Under the pieces are notes generated by a model. It saw nothing but the letters and a program-made list of their open reading frames with translations, ran no database searches and had not been told where the DNA came from. A program made the position numbers and the translations under genes. Positions 60,871 to 64,000 of a stretch of 64,000 nt of DNA are shown here, one piece after another. Within the stretch, counting starts at the first letter, position 1; the number at the start of each line of letters is the position of its first letter. The stretch is from assembly GCF_003353055.1 (NCBI RefSeq), contig NZ_QKWJ01000002.1:62001-126000 (forward strand). Direction: 5' to 3'. Source of the stretch: Cupriavidus lacunae (lineage in GTDB: Bacteria; Pseudomonadota; Gammaproteobacteria; Burkholderiales; Burkholderiaceae).

Positions 60871-61881
60871 ATGACTATCAAGGTTGCCATCAACGGCTAC
60901 GGACGCATCGGCCGCAATGTGCTGCGCGCCCACTATGAAGGCGGCAAGCGGCACGATATCGAGATCGTCGCCATCAACGATCTCGGCAATGCCGCCACCA
61001 ATGCCCACCTGACCCAGTACGACACCGTACACGGCCGCTTCCCGGGCGAGGTCTCGGTCGACGGCGACGCCTTTCGCGTCAACGGCGACTGGATCCGCGT
61101 GCTGGCCCAGCGCAACCCGGCCGAGCTGCCGTGGGGTGAACTGGGGGTGGACGTGGTGATGGAGTGCACGGGGCTTTTCACCAGCAAGGAAAAGGCCTCG
61201 GCCCACCTGAAGGGCGGCGCGAAGAAGGTGATCATCTCCGCCCCCGGCGGCAAGGACGTGGACGCCACCATCGTCTACGGTGTCAACCACGGCGTGCTGA
61301 AGGCGAACGACACGGTGATCTCCAACGCCTCGTGCACCACCAACTGCCTGGCGCCGCTGGTCAAGCCGCTGCACGAGAAGCTGGGCGTGGTGAACGGCCT
61401 GATGACCACGGTGCATTCCTATACCAACGACCAGGTGCTGACCGACGTCTACCACGAGGACCTGCGCCGGGCGCGCTCGGCCACCATGTCGATGATCCCG
61501 ACCAAGACCGGCGCCGCCGCCGCGGTCGGGCTGGTGCTGCCGGAGCTGGACGGCCGGCTGGACGGCTTTGCCGTGCGCGTGCCGACCATCAATGTGTCGC
61601 TGGTCGACCTGTCCTTCGTGGCCGCGCGCCCCACCACCGTGGAGGAAGTGAACGGCATCCTGAAGGCGGCCGCCGAAGGCGAACTGCGCGGCATTCTCGA
61701 CTACAACACCGCGCCGCTGGTCTCGGTGGACTTCAACCACAACCCGGCCTCGTCCACCTTCGACGCCACCCTGACCAAGGTCAACGGCACGCTGGTCAAG
61801 GTGTCGGCCTGGTATGACAACGAATGGGGCTTCTCCAACCGCATGCTCGATACCGCGGTGGCGTTGGCCCATGCGCGCTAG
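60871..61881 (+). CDS. cbbG: Glyceraldehyde-3-phosphate dehydrogenase
   Basis: The enzyme has 336 residues. The NAD-binding start is [20 protein letters not shown] (about 2-21). The catalytic Cys is C155 in [15 protein letters not shown]. The active-site His lies in [14 protein letters not shown] (about 178-191). The C-terminal [16 protein letters not shown] is conserved. It reduces 1,3-bisphosphoglycerate in the Calvin cycle and works in the reverse sense in glycolysis. A strong AAAGGAGA site stands before the ATG, and cbbK starts 9 bp later. Confidence 0.98.
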   Translation: MTIKVAINGYGRIGRNVLRAHYEGGKRHDIEIVAINDLGNAATNAHLTQYDTVHGRFPGEVSVDGDAFRVNGDWIRVLAQRNPAELPWGELGVDVVMECTGLFTSKEKASAHLKGGAKKVIISAPGGKDVDATIVYGVNHGVLKANDTVISNASCTTNCLAPLVKPLHEKLGVVNGLMTTVHSYTNDQVLTDVYHEDLRRARSATMSMIPTKTGAAAAVGLVLPELDGRLDGFAVRVPTINVSLVDLSFVAARPTTVEEVNGILKAAAEGELRGILDYNTAPLVSVDFNHNPASSTFDATLTKVNGTLVKVSAWYDNEWGFSNRMLDTAVALAHAR

Positions 61882-61890
61882 CAGGTGACC

Positions 61891-63132
61891 ATGATGAGCC
61901 TATCCCATGCTACGGACCCGCAACCGAAATCCGCGGCGGCGCCGCACACGCTGGCCGCACTGCTCGCCGCTGGCGGGCTGGCCGGCAAGCGGGTCTTTAT
62001 CCGCGCCGACCTCAACGTCCCGCAGAATGCCGCGGGCGATATCACCGACGACACCCGCATCCGGGCTTCCGTGCCTGCCATCGCGGCCTGCCTGCAGGCG
62101 GGCGCTGCGGTGATGGTCACCTCGCACCTGGGCCGGCCGCAGGAGGGGGCGCCCGACCCGCGCCACAGCCTGGCCCCGGTGGGCCGCCGCCTGTCGGAAC
62201 TGCTGGGCCGCCAGGTGCCGCTTTTGTCCGGCTGGACCGAGGGCGGCTTCCAGGTGCCGCCGGGGCAGGTGGTGCTGCTGGAAAACTGCCGCATGAACAC
62301 CGGCGAGAAGAAGAACAGCGACGAACTGGCGCAGAAGATGGCCGCGCTGTGCGATGTCTATGTCAACGACGCCTTCGGCACTGCCCACCGCGCCGAAGCC
62401 ACCACCCACGGCATCGCCAGGTACGCCCCGATCGCCTGTGCCGGCCCGCTGCTGGCCGCCGAGATCGACGCGCTGGGCAAGGCGCTGGGCCAGCCCGCGC
62501 GCCCGCTGGTGGCGATCGTGGCCGGCTCCAAGGTCTCGACCAAGCTGACCATCCTGAAGTCGCTGGCCGACAAGGTCGACAACCTGATCGTCGGCGGCGG
62601 CATTGCCAACACCTTCATGCTGGCTGCCGGCCTGAGGATCGGCAAGTCGCTGGCCGAGCCCGACCTCGTGGGCGATGCCAGGGCCATCATCGACATCATG
62701 GCCGCCCGCGGCGCCTCGGTGCCGATCCCGGTCGACGTGGTGTGTGCCAAGGAATTCAGCGTTAGTGCCGCCGCCATCGTCAAGGACGTGAAGGACGTGG
62801 CTGACGACGACCTGATCCTCGACATCGGCCCGAAGACCGCGGCCATGCTGGCGGAGCAGATCAAGGCCGCCGGCACGATCGTCTGGAACGGTCCGGTCGG
62901 CGTGTTCGAGTTCGACCAGTTCGGCAACGGCACCAGGGTGCTGGCGCAGGCCATCGCCGACTCGAAGGCCTTCTCGATCGCCGGCGGCGGCGACACGCTG
63001 GCCGCCATCGCCAAGTACGGCATTGCCGAGCGCGTGGGCTACATCTCGACCGGCGGTGGCGCGTTCCTGGAGTTCCTGGAAGGCAAGACGCTGCCCGCAC
63101 TGGCCGTGCTGGCGCAGCGCGCCGCCACCTGA
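61891..63132 (+). CDS. cbbK: Phosphoglycerate kinase
   Basis: The kinase has 413 residues from ATG 61891 (ATG 61894 and GTG 61885 are alternatives). [20 protein letters not shown] (about 34-53) is the substrate motif, TSHLGRP (about 73-79) follows, and the hinge and nucleotide region contains [20 protein letters not shown]. The C-terminal [20 protein letters not shown] and [13 protein letters not shown] motifs are present. An Ala/Pro-rich N-terminal extension of about 25 residues precedes the usual start of the fold. It phosphorylates 3-phosphoglycerate in the Calvin cycle. Confidence 0.97.
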   Translation: MMSLSHATDPQPKSAAAPHTLAALLAAGGLAGKRVFIRADLNVPQNAAGDITDDTRIRASVPAIAACLQAGAAVMVTSHLGRPQEGAPDPRHSLAPVGRRLSELLGRQVPLLSGWTEGGFQVPPGQVVLLENCRMNTGEKKNSDELAQKMAALCDVYVNDAFGTAHRAEATTHGIARYAPIACAGPLLAAEIDALGKALGQPARPLVAIVAGSKVSTKLTILKSLADKVDNLIVGGGIANTFMLAAGLRIGKSLAEPDLVGDARAIIDIMAARGASVPIPVDVVCAKEFSVSAAAIVKDVKDVADDDLILDIGPKTAAMLAEQIKAAGTIVWNGPVGVFEFDQFGNGTRVLAQAIADSKAFSIAGGGDTLAAIAKYGIAERVGYISTGGGAFLEFLEGKTLPALAVLAQRAAT

Positions 63133-63173
63133 ACCAGCCTCATCGAATCCGCATCAAGTAAAGGAGCTTCACC

Positions 63174-64000
63174 ATGGCACTCATATCCTTGCGCCAGTTG
63201 CTGGACCACGCCGGAGAGTTCGGCTACGGCGTGCCGGCTTTCAACGTCAACAACCTGGAACAGATCCACGCCATCATGGAGGCGGCCGAGGAAACCGACA
63301 GCCCGGTCATCCTGCAGGCCTCGGCCGGCGCCCGCAAGTACGCCGGCGAGGCCTACCTGCGGCATATGGTGCTGGCCGCGGCCGAGACCCATCCGGACAT
63401 CCCCATCGTGCTGCACCAGGACCACGGCTCCAGCCCGGCGATCTGCCAGGCGTCGATCCGCTTCGGCTTCACCAGCGTGATGATGGACGGCTCGCTGCGC
63501 GAAGACATGAAGACCCCGTCGGACTACGGCTACAACGTCGACGTCACGCGGCGCGTGTGCGAGATGGCGCATGCGGTCGGCGTATCGGTGGAGGGCGAAC
63601 TGGGCTGCCTGGGCTCGCTTGAAACCGGCCAGGCCGGCGAAGAGGACGGCGTTGGTGCCGAGGGCACGCTGTCGCACGACATGATGCTGACCGACCCGGC
63701 GCAGGCGCGCGACTTCGTCGCCCGCACCGGCGTGGACGCGCTGGCCATCGCCATCGGCACCAGCCACGGCGCCTACAAGTTCTCGCGGAAGCCCACCGGC
63801 GACATCCTGGCCATGGACCGCATCCGCGAGATCCACGAGCAGATCCCCGACACCCACCTGGTGATGCACGGCTCCAGCTCGGTGCCGCAGGAATGGCTGG
63901 AGATCATCCGGCAATACGGCGGTGACATCAAGGAGACCTACGGCGTGCCGGTCGAGGAGATCCTGCGCGGCATCAGGATGGGGGTGCGCAAGGTGAATAT
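63174..64000 (+). CDS. cbbA: Fructose-1,6-/sedoheptulose-1,7-bisphosphate aldolase, class II (3' end beyond the window)
   Basis: The first 275 residues are visible; related enzymes have about 345. It starts [20 protein letters not shown]. The zinc site [15 protein letters not shown] (about 81-95), [15 protein letters not shown] (about 140-154), [15 protein letters not shown] (about 191-205) and [10 protein letters not shown] (about 229-238) are class II motifs. It condenses triose phosphate with glyceraldehyde- or erythrose-phosphate in the Calvin cycle. AAAGGAGC stands before the ATG. The frame is open to the last base of the window. Confidence 0.96.
   Translation, partial: MALISLRQLLDHAGEFGYGVPAFNVNNLEQIHAIMEAAEETDSPVILQASAGARKYAGEAYLRHMVLAAAETHPDIPIVLHQDHGSSPAICQASIRFGFTSVMMDGSLREDMKTPSDYGYNVDVTRRVCEMAHAVGVSVEGELGCLGSLETGQAGEEDGVGAEGTLSHDMMLTDPAQARDFVARTGVDALAIAIGTSHGAYKFSRKPTGDILAMDRIREIHEQIPDTHLVMHGSSSVPQEWLEIIRQYGGDIKETYGVPVEEILRGIRMGVRKVN

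Overview
The window is about 64 kb of GC-rich DNA with compact operons, many Bug-type periplasmic binding proteins and a red-type (form IC) Calvin-Benson operon. The order cbbR / cbbL-S-X-Y-E-F-P-T-Z-G-K-A matches the chromosomal cbb operon known from Ralstonia eutropha / Cupriavidus necator, so the most likely source is a Cupriavidus (Burkholderiaceae) replicon, probably the second chromosome. No rRNA, tRNA, CRISPR array, transposase or phage gene was seen.

Region 1 (1-9.7 kb): the 3' end of moeA, a MocR-type regulator, a small winged-helix protein and moaA, then a minus-strand run that reads cydA-cydB-small DUF2474 subunit followed by a three-gene aromatic-acid efflux module (FUSC protein, DUF1656, HlyD-type adaptor). 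Region 2 (9.5-15 kb): an OxlT-like MFS transporter with a 40-residue partner protein, divergent from a two-component system with a sigma-54-dependent regulator. The intergenic DNA has a GG-N10-GC promoter and two similar palindromes 33 bp apart, so the circuit can be read from the sequence.

Region 3 (15-24 kb): a TetR-controlled catabolic cluster with an aryl-AMP/CoA ligase, a salicylyl-CoA-hydroxylase-like flavoprotein, a maleate-isomerase-like enzyme, a VOC protein, an alpha/beta hydrolase, a small protein of unknown function and an aromatic acid transporter. It looks like an aryl-CoA route to maleate/fumarate that lacks a recognisable gentisate dioxygenase. Region 4 (24-33 kb): a membrane fatty-acid-hydroxylase-like protein, a TRAP binding protein cut by an in-frame stop, a DUF3455 lipoprotein, and a LysR-controlled set (CitE-like lyase, CoA transferase, lactonase-type amidohydrolase, two Bug receptors, one with a frameshifted C-terminus). 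Region 5 (33-40 kb): a TetR-controlled alcohol oxidation cluster with a zinc alcohol dehydrogenase, a CYP108-like P450, a phthalate-dioxygenase-reductase-type partner and an aldehyde dehydrogenase, convergent with an intracellular PHA depolymerase.

Region 6 (40-46 kb): a GntR/FCD regulator, a deletion scar of a serine/alanine-glyoxylate-aminotransferase-type gene, a large FAD/4Fe-4S D-2-hydroxyacid dehydrogenase and a D-threonine-aldolase-like enzyme. Region 7 (46-50.4 kb): a CHASE-PAS-GAF-GGDEF-EAL signalling protein and a GRDP-like (DUF1399) protein ending in nine Cys-containing repeats. Region 8 (50.4-64 kb): cbbR and the divergent cbb operon, running off the window in cbbA.

Most genes serve autotrophy or uptake and oxidation of organic acids, aromatics and alcohols. 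Several regulator/operator pairs and three decaying genes suggest recent adaptation.
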